Source: RUG11690 sp045616665
GTDB lineage: Bacteria > Bacteroidota > Bacteroidia > Bacteroidales > WCHB1-69
Assembly (NCBI GenBank): GCA_045616665.1
Contig: JAZLHE010000028.1
Location: forward strand, 1 to 64,000
Length of the DNA stretch: 64,000 nt
Reading direction: 5' to 3'
Made by a program: the position numbers and the translations under genes. This document shows positions 1-9,800 of the stretch, in pieces. The notes under the pieces were generated by a model. The model ran no database searches and was not told where the DNA came from. It was given only the letters and a program-made list of their open reading frames with translations. Every line of letters begins with the position of its first letter. The first letter of the stretch is position 1.

Positions 1-67
1 CAATTCCCGCACCATTTTTGATGATGTCTTCTAAAATTTCGTAATTTTGCGCTTGTGTAAAATTCAT
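1..67 (-). CDS. N-terminal end of an unidentified gene (partial)
   Basis: Reading leftward from ATG at 65-67 the frame is open to the window edge for 22 codons, beginning MNFTQAQNYEILEDI. A -7 promoter box on the same strand lies at 95-102, about 28 bases upstream of the ATG, which supports a real start. The visible part is too short to assign a family. The opening resembles the short leader region of some transposases, but that is only an impression. Confidence 0.5.
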   Translation of the reverse strand, partial: MNFTQAQNYEILEDIIKNGAGI

Positions 68-94
68 TGTTTTTTGTTTTTAATTTTCCCTTTA

Positions 95-102
95 CAAAAA
101 TA
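95..102 (-). promoter_or_regulatory. -7 promoter box of the left-edge gene
   Basis: The minus strand reads TATTTTTG, matching the Bacteroidota -7 consensus TAnnTTTG, just upstream of the ATG at 67. Confidence 0.5.
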
Positions 103-225
103 TAAAACTTTGAGTTTTACACACTTTTTTGGATAGTATCCCAATGACTCATCGCCATTCCGACTTCGCTATGCTTCGTCAGAATCTCTTTACAAGACGG
201 AAAGGGATAATTCCAAAAAAATTAG

Positions 226-233
226 TACTTTTG
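226..233 (+). promoter_or_regulatory. -7 promoter box of the TPR-like gene
   Basis: TACTTTTG followed by CA fits TAnnTTTG and lies 36 bases before the ATG at 270. It would drive the 603-residue protein and probably gltX, which follows after 6 bases. Confidence 0.55.
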
Positions 234-269
234 CAAGTTTAATCTTATATGTACAGGAAAAGATAAAAA

Positions 270-2081
270 ATGAAGAATTGGCTTTTACGAATATTGATTT
301 TTTGCATATCCCTATGGGGAGCAATTTCTTTGTTTTCACAAGAAGCCGACAACTGTCTAACGCTGGCACAACTTCATCAACTTCATCAAAGTGACGGCTA
401 CGGCTACGCCGTACTCCTTAACCGAAATGGTTTTTTTGCCGTTTCCAGCGAAAACGACATTCCCATTCAATGGCAGGGGGACACCCTCATCGTCAATATG
501 TCCAATTGGCAATATTCTCAAGGATTCAACAATATTTACATCAACATTCTTTCGAAAGAAAACTATCACAATTACATAGAATACCATACTACCAAGAACT
601 GTGCCAACAAGATTAGGGCAAGCATTAGCGACAGTATAATCATAGGCAACAAAAATGAAGATGAAATCAACCTGCGCAACGGTGTTTCGATATATTTTGA
701 AGATGACAGTCTTTTAGAAAATGGATTTTCCCATACTGAAGAAACCACCATCAGTGTTTATAATTACGCAGAAATCCAACGATTGGCAGAAAGTTCACGC
801 CACCAGTTACACACCCACGACATTGAAAAAGAGAATAAGAAACGCCTAATATTAACAAATTTGAGTATTGCCGACTCCCTAATCGAAACCGAAGACTATG
901 AGGCTGCCATCCAAATACTGGAAAAAAGCCACGGCCTCGTAAACGAATACACCACAGTCATTGACAACAAATTAGGTCTAGCTAAAGGCAAATACAAGCA
1001 GAAAAAAATTCAAAATTACACGAAGCAAGGCGATGAATTGTACAAAATGGAGAATTATGCCGAAGCATACAGAATGTATTCCTTGGTTTTAAAAGAGGAC
1101 CTCAATAACAGGTATGCCCAGGAACGCATAGCGATTATCGATAAGAAAATAGAAGTTCTCAGCCATCGAAATTCAATAACTTATAGCTATCAAGAAAGCA
1201 ATCCCGAAAATTATTCCACATTCTCAAAAGCATTGGAAACTGACGTGAACACTTTGGTAAACAAGACGGATCACGGCGAACTGCGTTTTAATTTTTCCAT
1301 CATTTTTGACACTTTAGCCATCAATCAGTCTTATTACGAAATTTTTGATTTTGAGACTCCTTCTACCGAACAGAACCTCACACTTTTCAAAAGCAGACTT
1401 TCCAATCTGTTAGGACATTCCTCGTTGAAACCCAGTTACAAAGAAGAAATTCCAATTAAGTCAATGTCAATATTTAATGTGGCATTATCGTGGAAAAAAT
1501 ATGAGCACATTGTTCTCAAAAAGAAGAACAAAATCGTCAACAAGTCGTCCAACCACCTTGACCCAAGCATTGAAGCGAGACTTCTCACCGACAGCCTCAT
1601 GCCCAACGGGAAATATTATTTTGACGTAAAATCCAAGTCTGTTGATGCCAAAATCCTACGCGACATCAGTTTGACAAAATACAAGACCGTAGGCGGAGAA
1701 GCCTTTTTCTACGGCATTATTCCGGGATTAGGCACGCTCATTGCCACTCAAGGAAAAGAAGGTGCGGCGTGTATGGTCACGTCCTTATTATGCTATGGAG
1801 GTGCCACGACAGCACTTATCCTATATCAAAACTACGGCAAAGAAATCAAGAATAAGCAAGGCACGATGACTGAGGAAGAATCCAAAAAACTGAATACCAA
1901 TAGAGAAATCTGCAAATGGTCATCATTAGCCGGTTTCAGCATCGGCGGCGTAATCCACTTTTCCGGTATGATTAAGGCCCTAGTTCGAGGAATTCAGAAC
2001 AAGAAAGCATCAAAACAATTGCGTAAAGCACTCAAAGAAGAACCCATTATCATTTCGACACAAAATATTAACTTAAAATAA
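270..2081 (+). CDS. Exported or membrane-anchored TPR-like protein, function unknown
   Basis: The 603-residue product starts with a signal peptide or signal anchor (about residues 1-23, hydrophobic, ending near LFSQEAD). Residues about 195-300 look like tetratricopeptide helices, with paired segments such as EDYEAAIQILEKSH and MENYAEAYRMYSLVL. The last 150 residues carry two hydrophobic stretches, one around FFYGIIPGLGTLIATQ and one before residue 560, which would hold the C-terminus in a membrane. This layout suits an envelope protein that binds partners through TPRs. I do not recognise the family. The gene has its own promoter box at 226 and is followed closely by gltX, so the two are probably co-transcribed, although no functional link is obvious. 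Confidence 0.8.
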   Translation: MKNWLLRILIFCISLWGAISLFSQEADNCLTLAQLHQLHQSDGYGYAVLLNRNGFFAVSSENDIPIQWQGDTLIVNMSNWQYSQGFNNIYINILSKENYHNYIEYHTTKNCANKIRASISDSIIIGNKNEDEINLRNGVSIYFEDDSLLENGFSHTEETTISVYNYAEIQRLAESSRHQLHTHDIEKENKKRLILTNLSIADSLIETEDYEAAIQILEKSHGLVNEYTTVIDNKLGLAKGKYKQKKIQNYTKQGDELYKMENYAEAYRMYSLVLKEDLNNRYAQERIAIIDKKIEVLSHRNSITYSYQESNPENYSTFSKALETDVNTLVNKTDHGELRFNFSIIFDTLAINQSYYEIFDFETPSTEQNLTLFKSRLSNLLGHSSLKPSYKEEIPIKSMSIFNVALSWKKYEHIVLKKKNKIVNKSSNHLDPSIEARLLTDSLMPNGKYYFDVKSKSVDAKILRDISLTKYKTVGGEAFFYGIIPGLGTLIATQGKEGAACMVTSLLCYGGATTALILYQNYGKEIKNKQGTMTEEESKKLNTNREICKWSSLAGFSIGGVIHFSGMIKALVRGIQNKKASKQLRKALKEEPIIISTQNINLK

Positions 2082-2087
2082 TTTATA

Positions 2088-3611
2088 ATGAAACCACGTG
2101 TACGTTTTGCCCCGAGTCCAACCGGACCGCTCCACATTGGAGGCGTAAGAACCGCTTTGTACAACTACCTTTTCGCCAAACAGAATGGCGGAACTATGAT
2201 TTTGAGAATTGAGGACACCGACCAAACCCGTTTTGTAGAAGGTGCTGAAGAATACATCATAGAAGCTTTTCAATGGTTAGGCGTAAAATTTGACGAAGGC
2301 GTTGGCATTGGCGGCAATTACGGTCCCTACAAGCAATCTGAACGCAAGCCGATGTACAAACAATATGCCGACCAGCTGATTGAAAACGGATGGGCATATT
2401 ACGCTTTTGACACTGCCGAGGCCTTGGATCAAAAAAGAAAAGAATATGAAGCTCAGAAAAAGACGTTCCAATACGATTTGCACACGCGTGAATCAATGGT
2501 TAACTCTCTCACTTTGAGCGAGGAAGAAGTTGCGCAAAAGTTAGCCAACAACGAACCTTACGTTATCCGTTTCAAACACACGCCAGACACAGAAATCTTA
2601 GTTAACGACATTATTCGAGGAGATGTCAGAATCAACTCCAACACCCTGGATGATAAAGTTTTATACAAATCTGACGGAATGCCGACCTACCATTTGGCCA
2701 ATATTGTTGACGACCATTTGATGGAGATCACCCACGTAATTCGCGGTGAAGAATGGCTTCCTTCCGCACCATTGCACATTATGCTATACAAGGCCTTCGG
2801 TTGGGAAGCACCTCGTTTTGCCCACCTTCCTTTGTTACTCAAACCTGACGGCAACGGCAAATTGAGTAAACGCGATGGAGACCGTTTGGGATTCCCCGTT
2901 TTCCCACTTCAGTGGAAAGACCCCAAATCAGGTGAAATTTCTTCAGGTTACCGCGAATCCGGCTACCTGCCTGAAGCCGTCATTAATATGTTGGCTTTAT
3001 TGGGATGGAATCCCGGCAACGACCAGGAAGTGATGTCGATGGACGAACTCATCCAATTATTCTCCCTGGAAAAGATCAGCAAGTCTGGCGCAAAATTCGA
3101 CCTCGAGAAAGCCAAATGGTTCAACCACCACTATCTGCAAGCCATCTCGGACGAAAACCTCGCAGAAGGCTTCAAAACGACCTTAAACGAGAAAGGAATT
3201 AATGTTCCCATGGAGAAAATCATCAAAGTAGTCAGTTTGGTCAAAGAGAGAATTTATTTCACCAAGGATTTGTGGGAACAAAGCCATTACTTTTTTGAAA
3301 GACCGACGTCTTACGATGAACAGGTTATCAAAAAACGCTGGAAAGAAGGTACTGCCGAGCATCTTCAACACATTGCCCAAATTCTAACCTCCGTTGTTCC
3401 ATTTGAAAAGAGCGTGGCACACGACAAAGTGATGGATTACATCAAAGATAACGAACTCAATATGGGGCAAATTATGAACAGCTTCAGATTGACGCTGGTG
3501 GGTGCCGCTAAAGGTCCCGATTTGTTTGAAATCATTGACATTTTAGGTGTTGACGAAGTGATTTGCCGAATGAAAGCGGGAATTGATGCCATCAGTCCAA
3601 TGGCGAAATAA
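2088..3611 (+). CDS. gltX: Glutamate-tRNA ligase
   Basis: Cytoplasmic class I aminoacyl-tRNA synthetase that charges tRNA-Glu with glutamate using ATP. The HIGH-type signature PTGPLHIGG is at residues 11-19 and the KMSKS-type loop KLSKRDGDR at 258-266, with the GluRS-typical IEDTDQTR between them at 41-48. The length of 507 residues is normal for the family. The C-terminal half, helical and lacking further motifs, is the anticodon-binding region. The gene starts 6 bases after the upstream TPR-like gene and ends just before a strong bidirectional hairpin at 3636-3673, so it should be the last gene of its transcript. Nothing is missing from the active site. Confidence 0.97.
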   Translation: MKPRVRFAPSPTGPLHIGGVRTALYNYLFAKQNGGTMILRIEDTDQTRFVEGAEEYIIEAFQWLGVKFDEGVGIGGNYGPYKQSERKPMYKQYADQLIENGWAYYAFDTAEALDQKRKEYEAQKKTFQYDLHTRESMVNSLTLSEEEVAQKLANNEPYVIRFKHTPDTEILVNDIIRGDVRINSNTLDDKVLYKSDGMPTYHLANIVDDHLMEITHVIRGEEWLPSAPLHIMLYKAFGWEAPRFAHLPLLLKPDGNGKLSKRDGDRLGFPVFPLQWKDPKSGEISSGYRESGYLPEAVINMLALLGWNPGNDQEVMSMDELIQLFSLEKISKSGAKFDLEKAKWFNHHYLQAISDENLAEGFKTTLNEKGINVPMEKIIKVVSLVKERIYFTKDLWEQSHYFFERPTSYDEQVIKKRWKEGTAEHLQHIAQILTSVVPFEKSVAHDKVMDYIKDNELNMGQIMNSFRLTLVGAAKGPDLFEIIDILGVDEVICRMKAGIDAISPMAK

Positions 3612-3635
3612 TCCGTATCATCACCATTTACCCAT

Positions 3636-3673
3636 AAAAAAACCTTTCAAAGTAATATTTGAAAGGTTTTTTT
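3636..3673. terminator. Bidirectional Rho-independent terminator
   Basis: Inverted arms AAACCTTTCAAA and TTTGAAAGGTTT around a 6-base loop are flanked by A and T tracts, so the hairpin can serve gltX on the plus strand and the 158-residue gene on the minus strand, whose stop lies at 3693. Confidence 0.85.
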
Positions 3674-3692
3674 ATATGAAAATTGCTCGCTA

Positions 3693-4169
3693 TTATAAGT
3701 CATCGCGCGATTCCAATTTATTCTTCTTGACATTTGCCTTATCGCGATATGACAAGGTATTTTCATCAAAATCCAAAATAATCAGACCGTCTGGAGTATC
3801 AATTCCGCATTGATAAACTCCTGTTTCACGGGTATTTTCGAAATATTTATCCTGATTATATTTTTCTTTCAAAGAAACGGCCATTTCCTCCAAATCGGCT
3901 TTAGTGACATCCTGACCAAAAATCACGGAGATTTCGTAAACCGTCTTAGACTTAACGGTTTTAGCCACTTTCAGTTTCACATCGTAACCGGAAAATTTTC
4001 CCTTATACAAATCACCCTTGGTTTTAGAAAATCCCTTTGTGTCCAAACGTTGTTCCAAGGTGCTGATTTGCCCATTGACTTCAATGCCCATAAACTTGAT
4101 ATGTCCGTTTTGGCAATAGGCCGATGCAAAAATCATCAAGGAAAAGACAAAAACGATTAATTTCTTCAT
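3693..4169 (-). CDS. Small exported protein, function unknown
   Basis: 158 residues with a clear signal peptide (MKKLIVFVFSLMIFASAYCQ) and probably a periplasmic or secreted mature chain of about 138 residues. The body is charged and predicted to alternate strands and helices (GIEVNGQISTLEQRLDTKGF). It ends in a very polar tail rich in Lys, Glu and Asp. The opening phrase is of a kind common in small Bacteroidota proteins that measure or bind something at the envelope, but I cannot name the family. It is monocistronic: a -7 box lies at 4195-4203 and a terminator at 3636-3673. Confidence 0.8.
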   Translation of the reverse strand: MKKLIVFVFSLMIFASAYCQNGHIKFMGIEVNGQISTLEQRLDTKGFSKTKGDLYKGKFSGYDVKLKVAKTVKSKTVYEISVIFGQDVTKADLEEMAVSLKEKYNQDKYFENTRETGVYQCGIDTPDGLIILDFDENTLSYRDKANVKKNKLESRDDL

Positions 4170-4194
4170 AGTATGATAATTTAATATTATGTTT

Positions 4195-4203
4195 GCAAAA
4201 ATA
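4195..4203 (-). promoter_or_regulatory. -7 promoter box of the 158-residue gene
   Basis: The minus strand reads TATTTTTGC, ending 26 bases before the ATG at 4169. Confidence 0.6.
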
Positions 4204-4207
4204 CAAA

Positions 4208-4236
4208 AAAGAGGAGAAATTTGATTTCTCCTCTTT
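4208..4236 (-). terminator. Rho-independent terminator after the PorE-like gene
   Basis: Perfect arms AAAGAGGAGAAAT and ATTTCTCCTCTTT with a 3-base loop, followed on the minus strand by a T run. It lies 21 bases past the stop codon at 4257 and abuts the promoter of the next gene. Confidence 0.85.
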
Positions 4237-4256
4237 GAAAATTATGTTTACACCTA

Positions 4257-6776
4257 TTATTTCTCATAAACGATCTGACTATGTTCTTTGTCGATAGTGT
4301 ATTTACCCCAAGAATTGGAGATAAATCCGTCACCGATAATGAAATCTGAAGCGAGGCCTTTCTTAACCACGACCTTCACATTTTCTTCGTAGTCATCACC
4401 CACACGCAATTCTTCCAAATAAAGCACAGCGTTTTCGGTAATAGAACCATCTTCGGTATTAATAGCGGTTGCCACATCTTCAAAGTCATTAGCCTTGATA
4501 ATCATATCCTTCAACAAACGGGAAGCCAAAGTATAGCTCATTTGGATTTCTTCGGTATTGGTCCCGATTTGGAAATTGAAAGACTTGTTGTTGGCAATAC
4601 ATTTACCTGTAACTTCATCTCCAGAAATTGTCACAGGAACCGTACGTTTCTGAATTACGGCAATCTTACCTGCATTTGCCGCAGCAATCGTATCGCTTGT
4701 AGGAACATAGTCGGTACGCAACACGATAAATTCGGTACGACGGTTCAAGGCGTGGGCAGCTTCCTGTTCCGGCTTAGGCAGAGACAAGATGTATTCTTCT
4801 GTAAGGACAGTACCTTTCGGGAAGAAGAACTCTTTACCGTTATACTTTGTGTACATATCCTTTTCTATTTTACGAGGACTGTACTCACCATAACCTTTGG
4901 CAACGATTCGGTCAGCGGCAATGCCTTTTTCATTAACCAAGAAATCGACGCAGGTTTGGGCACGGTTTTGGGACAGAATCTCATTCTTTTCTTCAGTATC
5001 ACGGAAGTCGGTGTGAGAACGAAGTTCAACTACCAAGGTTGGGTTCTTAACCATAATATCATACAGATACATCAAAGAGTCCTTGTACTGTGGTTTGAGA
5101 TCCCATTTAGCCAAATCATACAGAATTTCCGGCAAAACGATAGGTTCGTTTGGAATAGGATCCAAGACGAAATCCTGTTTCAAATCGGTATTTTCACTTA
5201 AGCCGATCGTAGTTTGTGTAGCGGTATTATTTTCTTCCCAATACTTAGGCTTGGTAACCTTCATCGTATAAGTCGTATTTCCTAAAATCTTGGTTTTGTC
5301 AAAGTAATAGTAACCCTTTACATCGGTAGTGGTCTTGTAGGAAGTACCATCAGACCCGATAATTTCGACTTGGGCTCCATCAATATACTGCAAAGTAACG
5401 GCATCTTTGACATAACCAGCCAAAGAATAAACCAAAGGACGAAGCAGGAAATAATAAATATCATCACCGCCACGACCCCCTGGACGATTAGACGAAAAAT
5501 ATCCCTTTGCCAAGTACGGAGACTTTGACTTAGGATCCAGAGATTCAGTTTCGTCGAAAATCATACCTATTTCGTCCCAACAGGAGTTGATAGGCACCAT
5601 CATATTTTCAGCAGGTTGGAACTGACCATCCTTCAATTCGGAAACAAAGATGTCCAAACCGCCCATTCCCGGATGACCATCGGATGAAAAATACAATTCA
5701 TTATCACCACGCATCGTTGGAAAGACTTCCTGACCCGGCGTATTGACATTAGGCCCCAAATTGGTAATATTGGTAAATTTAGCAGACTTTTTGGCACGGG
5801 TAGCTTTGTACAAATCGTAACCGCCATAGCCACCTGGTCTGTTAGAAGCAAAGTAGATGGTTAATTCGTCAGGCATAATAAAGGGATGAACATAGTTGAA
5901 AGAATCAGGACCAAGTTCAACTTTTACAGGTTCTGCGAACGACTTGCCTTTCTTTTGAGAAGAATAGATATAGCAACCATAAACGACCTTCTTGTCTTGT
6001 GGACATTTTGTCAAATAAATGGCAGAACCCTTCTTATTGGCGGAAGCTTCTCCTTCATTTACTCCAGAATTTAAAGACTCGCTTTCATCTAAAGGAGTAA
6101 CCGGCGACCATTCACCCGGCCAAGAAGTGTTCTTGCTTTTCGGTTTATCTGATTTATAAATATCAGAAAAAGAAACGCCTGTCCATTGGTCAGTACCTTT
6201 ACCCGTAGAACCTTCACGATTAGAAGTGAAAATCAACTGATTTTGTTTTTCAGGATTTCCCCATCTAACGGCCCATTCATCTTGTTTGGTATTGAATTTC
6301 TTCAAATTTTCCACCTCGTACCGAGTAGGATTTTCTGACCAAATCTTAGACTTTGTACAACCGGCAATACGCTCATCGACGCGGGTATCTTCGGGGGCAC
6401 GTTTTTTATAGCTATTATAATATTTAAGTGCCAAATCATATTCACCGCGCAGGTTATAGATACTTCCCAGATGGAAAAGAATCATAGGATTATCTTTTTG
6501 ATAATTCTTTTTTTCCAGGCGCAAATATTGTTGTTCGGCCTTTTTCAAGTCGCCCATAATACGATAACATTCCGCGATTTGGAAAGTTACACGTTGCACT
6601 TCCACCCTATTCTTGCTGATTTTCTTGATACCCTTCTTATAATCTTCCAAGGCTTTTTCGTACTTGCAATGTTTAAAAGAATAGTCAGCATCTCGAACGG
6701 GGGACTGGGCTTTCAAACCACCCGCAGTCAAGAAAAGGGCAGCCAACAAAACGACAAACGACTTGTATAATTTCAT
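4257..6776 (-). CDS. PorE-like outer-membrane-associated TPR/PD40/OmpA protein
   Basis: 839 residues: signal peptide (1-23), TPR-like helices (about 25-140), a PD40/WD40-like beta-propeller (about 160-450, with repeated SNRPGG motifs), a carboxypeptidase-regulatory-like beta sandwich (about 455-545, beginning SLAGYVKD), then an OmpA C-terminal peptidoglycan-binding domain (about 560-690, SHTDFRDTEEKNEILSQNRA). This order is that of PorE, a T9SS component of Porphyromonas gingivalis, and a T9SS substrate is encoded at 33444. The last 110 residues are extra: they look retropepsin-like, with GTNT (738-741) where the catalytic DTGA would be. The gene is monocistronic, with its own terminator at 4208-4236. 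Assignment to PorE rests on architecture alone, and other OmpA/PD40 proteins share it. Confidence 0.8.
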   Translation of the reverse strand: MKLYKSFVVLLAALFLTAGGLKAQSPVRDADYSFKHCKYEKALEDYKKGIKKISKNRVEVQRVTFQIAECYRIMGDLKKAEQQYLRLEKKNYQKDNPMILFHLGSIYNLRGEYDLALKYYNSYKKRAPEDTRVDERIAGCTKSKIWSENPTRYEVENLKKFNTKQDEWAVRWGNPEKQNQLIFTSNREGSTGKGTDQWTGVSFSDIYKSDKPKSKNTSWPGEWSPVTPLDESESLNSGVNEGEASANKKGSAIYLTKCPQDKKVVYGCYIYSSQKKGKSFAEPVKVELGPDSFNYVHPFIMPDELTIYFASNRPGGYGGYDLYKATRAKKSAKFTNITNLGPNVNTPGQEVFPTMRGDNELYFSSDGHPGMGGLDIFVSELKDGQFQPAENMMVPINSCWDEIGMIFDETESLDPKSKSPYLAKGYFSSNRPGGRGGDDIYYFLLRPLVYSLAGYVKDAVTLQYIDGAQVEIIGSDGTSYKTTTDVKGYYYFDKTKILGNTTYTMKVTKPKYWEENNTATQTTIGLSENTDLKQDFVLDPIPNEPIVLPEILYDLAKWDLKPQYKDSLMYLYDIMVKNPTLVVELRSHTDFRDTEEKNEILSQNRAQTCVDFLVNEKGIAADRIVAKGYGEYSPRKIEKDMYTKYNGKEFFFPKGTVLTEEYILSLPKPEQEAAHALNRRTEFIVLRTDYVPTSDTIAAANAGKIAVIQKRTVPVTISGDEVTGKCIANNKSFNFQIGTNTEEIQMSYTLASRLLKDMIIKANDFEDVATAINTEDGSITENAVLYLEELRVGDDYEENVKVVVKKGLASDFIIGDGFISNSWGKYTIDKEHSQIVYEK

Positions 6777-6811
6777 AAATATCAGATTTTTCTAAATGAG
6801 GGTGCTAAATT

Positions 6812-6856
6812 AAAAAAAATAATTGAGAAAAACGAACTTTTCCCAATTATTTTTTT
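6812..6856 (-). terminator. Terminator after secDF
   Basis: Imperfect inverted repeat AATAATTGAGAAAA / TTTTCCCAATTATT with long A and T flanks. On the minus strand it follows the secDF stop at 6866 directly, within the 89-base gap before the PorE-like gene. Confidence 0.65.
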
Positions 6857-6865
6857 CATATTAAA

Positions 6866-9800
6866 TTATTTAGTCATATTCACTTTAACTCTATTGACCT
6901 TCTTTGACTTTCTCAACATATCGTATGACAACGGGTTGGAAACGAAGATGCCAGAGTAAGTACCGATTAAGATACCTGCGCCCATAGCAAAGATAAATCC
7001 ACGGATCACTTCACCGCCAAAGATAAAGATGGCCAACAATACCACGATCGTAGTTCCACCGGTATTTACGGTACGACCCAAGGTACTATTGATAGCGGAG
7101 TTGAAGTTGTCGTAGTTATCGCGTTTTGGATAGAGAGCCAAGTTTTCACGAACACGGTCGAAGATGATAACGACATTGTTGATTGAATAACCGATTACCG
7201 TCAAAATAGCGGCAATGAATGACTGGTCGATTTCCATTGAGAACGGCATCACCTTGTAGAACAAGGAGAACAAGCCGATGGTGATCAAACTATCGTGAAC
7301 CAAAGAGATCACACCACCCATACCAAATTGCCAATTCTTGAAACGAATAGCGATATAGATAAAGATCAACACCAAAGAAATCAAAACAGCCCAAACGGCA
7401 TCCATCAACAATTCGCTTGCGATAGTCGGCTGAACCTTTTGAGAACTTTGAATGCCACGTGGATCTACTTGTTGGCAGAAATCATATTCAGAGATAGATT
7501 CTTTCAAATAGAAACCTTTTAATGCAGTATATAACTTATGATCACATTCTTTATCAACGGCAGGATCGTTGCTCTCAATTTTATAGTTGGTCGTGATACG
7601 CACTTGATCATCACCACCGAAAGTCTTTACTTCTGGATTGCCACCGAATTCCTTTGCAACGGCTTCACGAACTTCGTTGGTCTTAACGGGTTGGTCAAAA
7701 CGAACCACGTAGTTTCTACCACCAGTAAAGTCGATACCGGGTTGCAAACCGAGGGTGCAGAAAGAAATGATGCTGATAATAATCAACGCAGCAGAGAAAA
7801 TGTAGCAATATTTTCTGATTTTCAGGAAATCGAAGTTGGCGTTTCTGAAAGTATTCATCGTAAAACGGTTACCCACGCTGATTTCTTTACCCTTGTTCAA
7901 ACGTCTTTCGAAAATCAAACGGGTAACGAAAATAGCGGTAAACAATGATGAAAGGATACCGATTGCCAAGGTAGTTGCGAAACCCTGAACAGGACCGGAA
8001 CCAAAGATATAAAGAACGATAGCCGTAATCAAAGTGGTAACGTTACCGTCGATAATAGCTGAATAAGCGTTTTTGAAACCTTCGTCCACAGCCATACGGC
8101 TACCCTTACCGGCACGAACTTCCTCTCGGATACGTTCGAAAATGATAACGTTGGCATCCACGGCCATACCCAAGGTAAGCACAATACCAGCGATACCAGG
8201 CAAGGTCAATACCGCACCAAGAGAAGCGAGCACGCCCATCAGGAAGAACACGTTGGTAAACAAAGCCACATCGGCCACCAAACCGGCACGACTATAATAT
8301 AAGAACATATATAACAATACTAATACGAATGCCAAAACGAATGAGAGCAAACCTGAGCGGATAGATTCCTTACCCAAAGTAGGACCCACCACTTCAGACT
8401 GAACGATATTCACTTGGGCTTCCAAGTTACCCGAATTCAAAACGGTAGCCAAGTCCTTAGCCTCATCAATAGTGAAGTTACCGGAGATTTCTGAATTACC
8501 GTTAGGAATTTCGCTACGGATGCTTGGGTAAGAATAAACGAAGTTATCCAAAACGATAGCGATACAAGTTACTTTTGACTTGTTGTCAACGGCAGCACGC
8601 GTAATTTTGCGCCATTCCTCTGAAGCTTGATCTTCCATCGACATCGTAACCACCACGCGGTTGTTTTGGTCAACATCCTGACGAGCAGAACGTACCACGC
8701 GAGCACCGCCGATAGTTTCAGAACTCAACTTAGGTCCGATACGGTCGCTGTTCTTTTTCAAAGGAACAAGAGGCATCGCGTTATTGAAACGTTTTTCAGC
8801 TGATCCCCAATAGAAAACAGCACTCTTGTCACCCAAGATACGTTGCAATTCAGGAAGCATAGCGTCGATAGCCTTCACATCAGCTTCTTTGAAATAGCCA
8901 ATAACAAGACCATCAGTACCTGCCACTGCCTTACTCATAATAGCACCCAAACGAGCATCAACATCAGCTTCGTCTTCATCTTCTTCCATTGCGGCAAGAG
9001 CTTCCAAAGAATTTTCCTCTGCCACAGCAGTATCAACTTCTGCCTGAGTTTCAGCAGCTACGTTTTTCTCATTTTCTTCTCTTGCTTTGATTTCCTTAGC
9101 CAATTGAACATCAGCTTCATAGAAACGCTGCTGGATGGATTTGCCATTCAGGGGTTCGTTATAGACTTCCCAGAATTCCAATTTAGCCGTGCTCTTCAAA
9201 AGGTCGGTAACACGTTCAGGTTCCTTGATACCGGGAAGTTCAACAAGGATACGGCCACCCTGGAGACGTTGGAGGTTGGGCTGAGCCACGCCGAAACGGT
9301 CGATACGGGTACGTAAGATTTTGAATGTACGGTCAACGATTTCGCTTGATTCAGTTTTAATAAATTCAACGATTTGGGCGTCAGTAGCATTCTTAATACC
9401 GGCACGTTCACCGAAATAAGTACGGAGATTGGCGTTTTCAAGTTTAAGAGCTGCTTTTTCCTGATTGAAAGCAGTCACGAAAATATCAATGAAATCACCA
9501 CCTTCAGCCACATACTTATCATTGGCTTTCTTGAAAGTATTCGTAAAGAGCTGGTCTTCGGTATTAACCGCCAAACTCTGAACCACGTCAGGAATTGAGA
9601 TTTCGAGTGTTACGTTCATACCACCCTTCAAGTCCAAACCCAAGTTAACCTCTTTGTACTTGCAATCCTTGTAAGTATTTCCTAAATAAATGACTGAGTC
9701 ATTCATACTTGACAAGAAGTACTGTTCTCTGCTGGTAAGCAAAGAATCAATGAGGTAATTCTCACGCATAACGTCACCGTTAGCGGCTTTTTTCACTTCT

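Noticed and set aside
4542..5201. 219-codon plus-strand ORF
   Set aside because: It is antisense to the PorE-like gene, has no recognisable domain or promoter, and is explained by the codon pattern of the real gene.
7538..9316. Long plus-strand ORFs across secDF
   Set aside because: They mirror secDF on the other strand and contain no family motifs.
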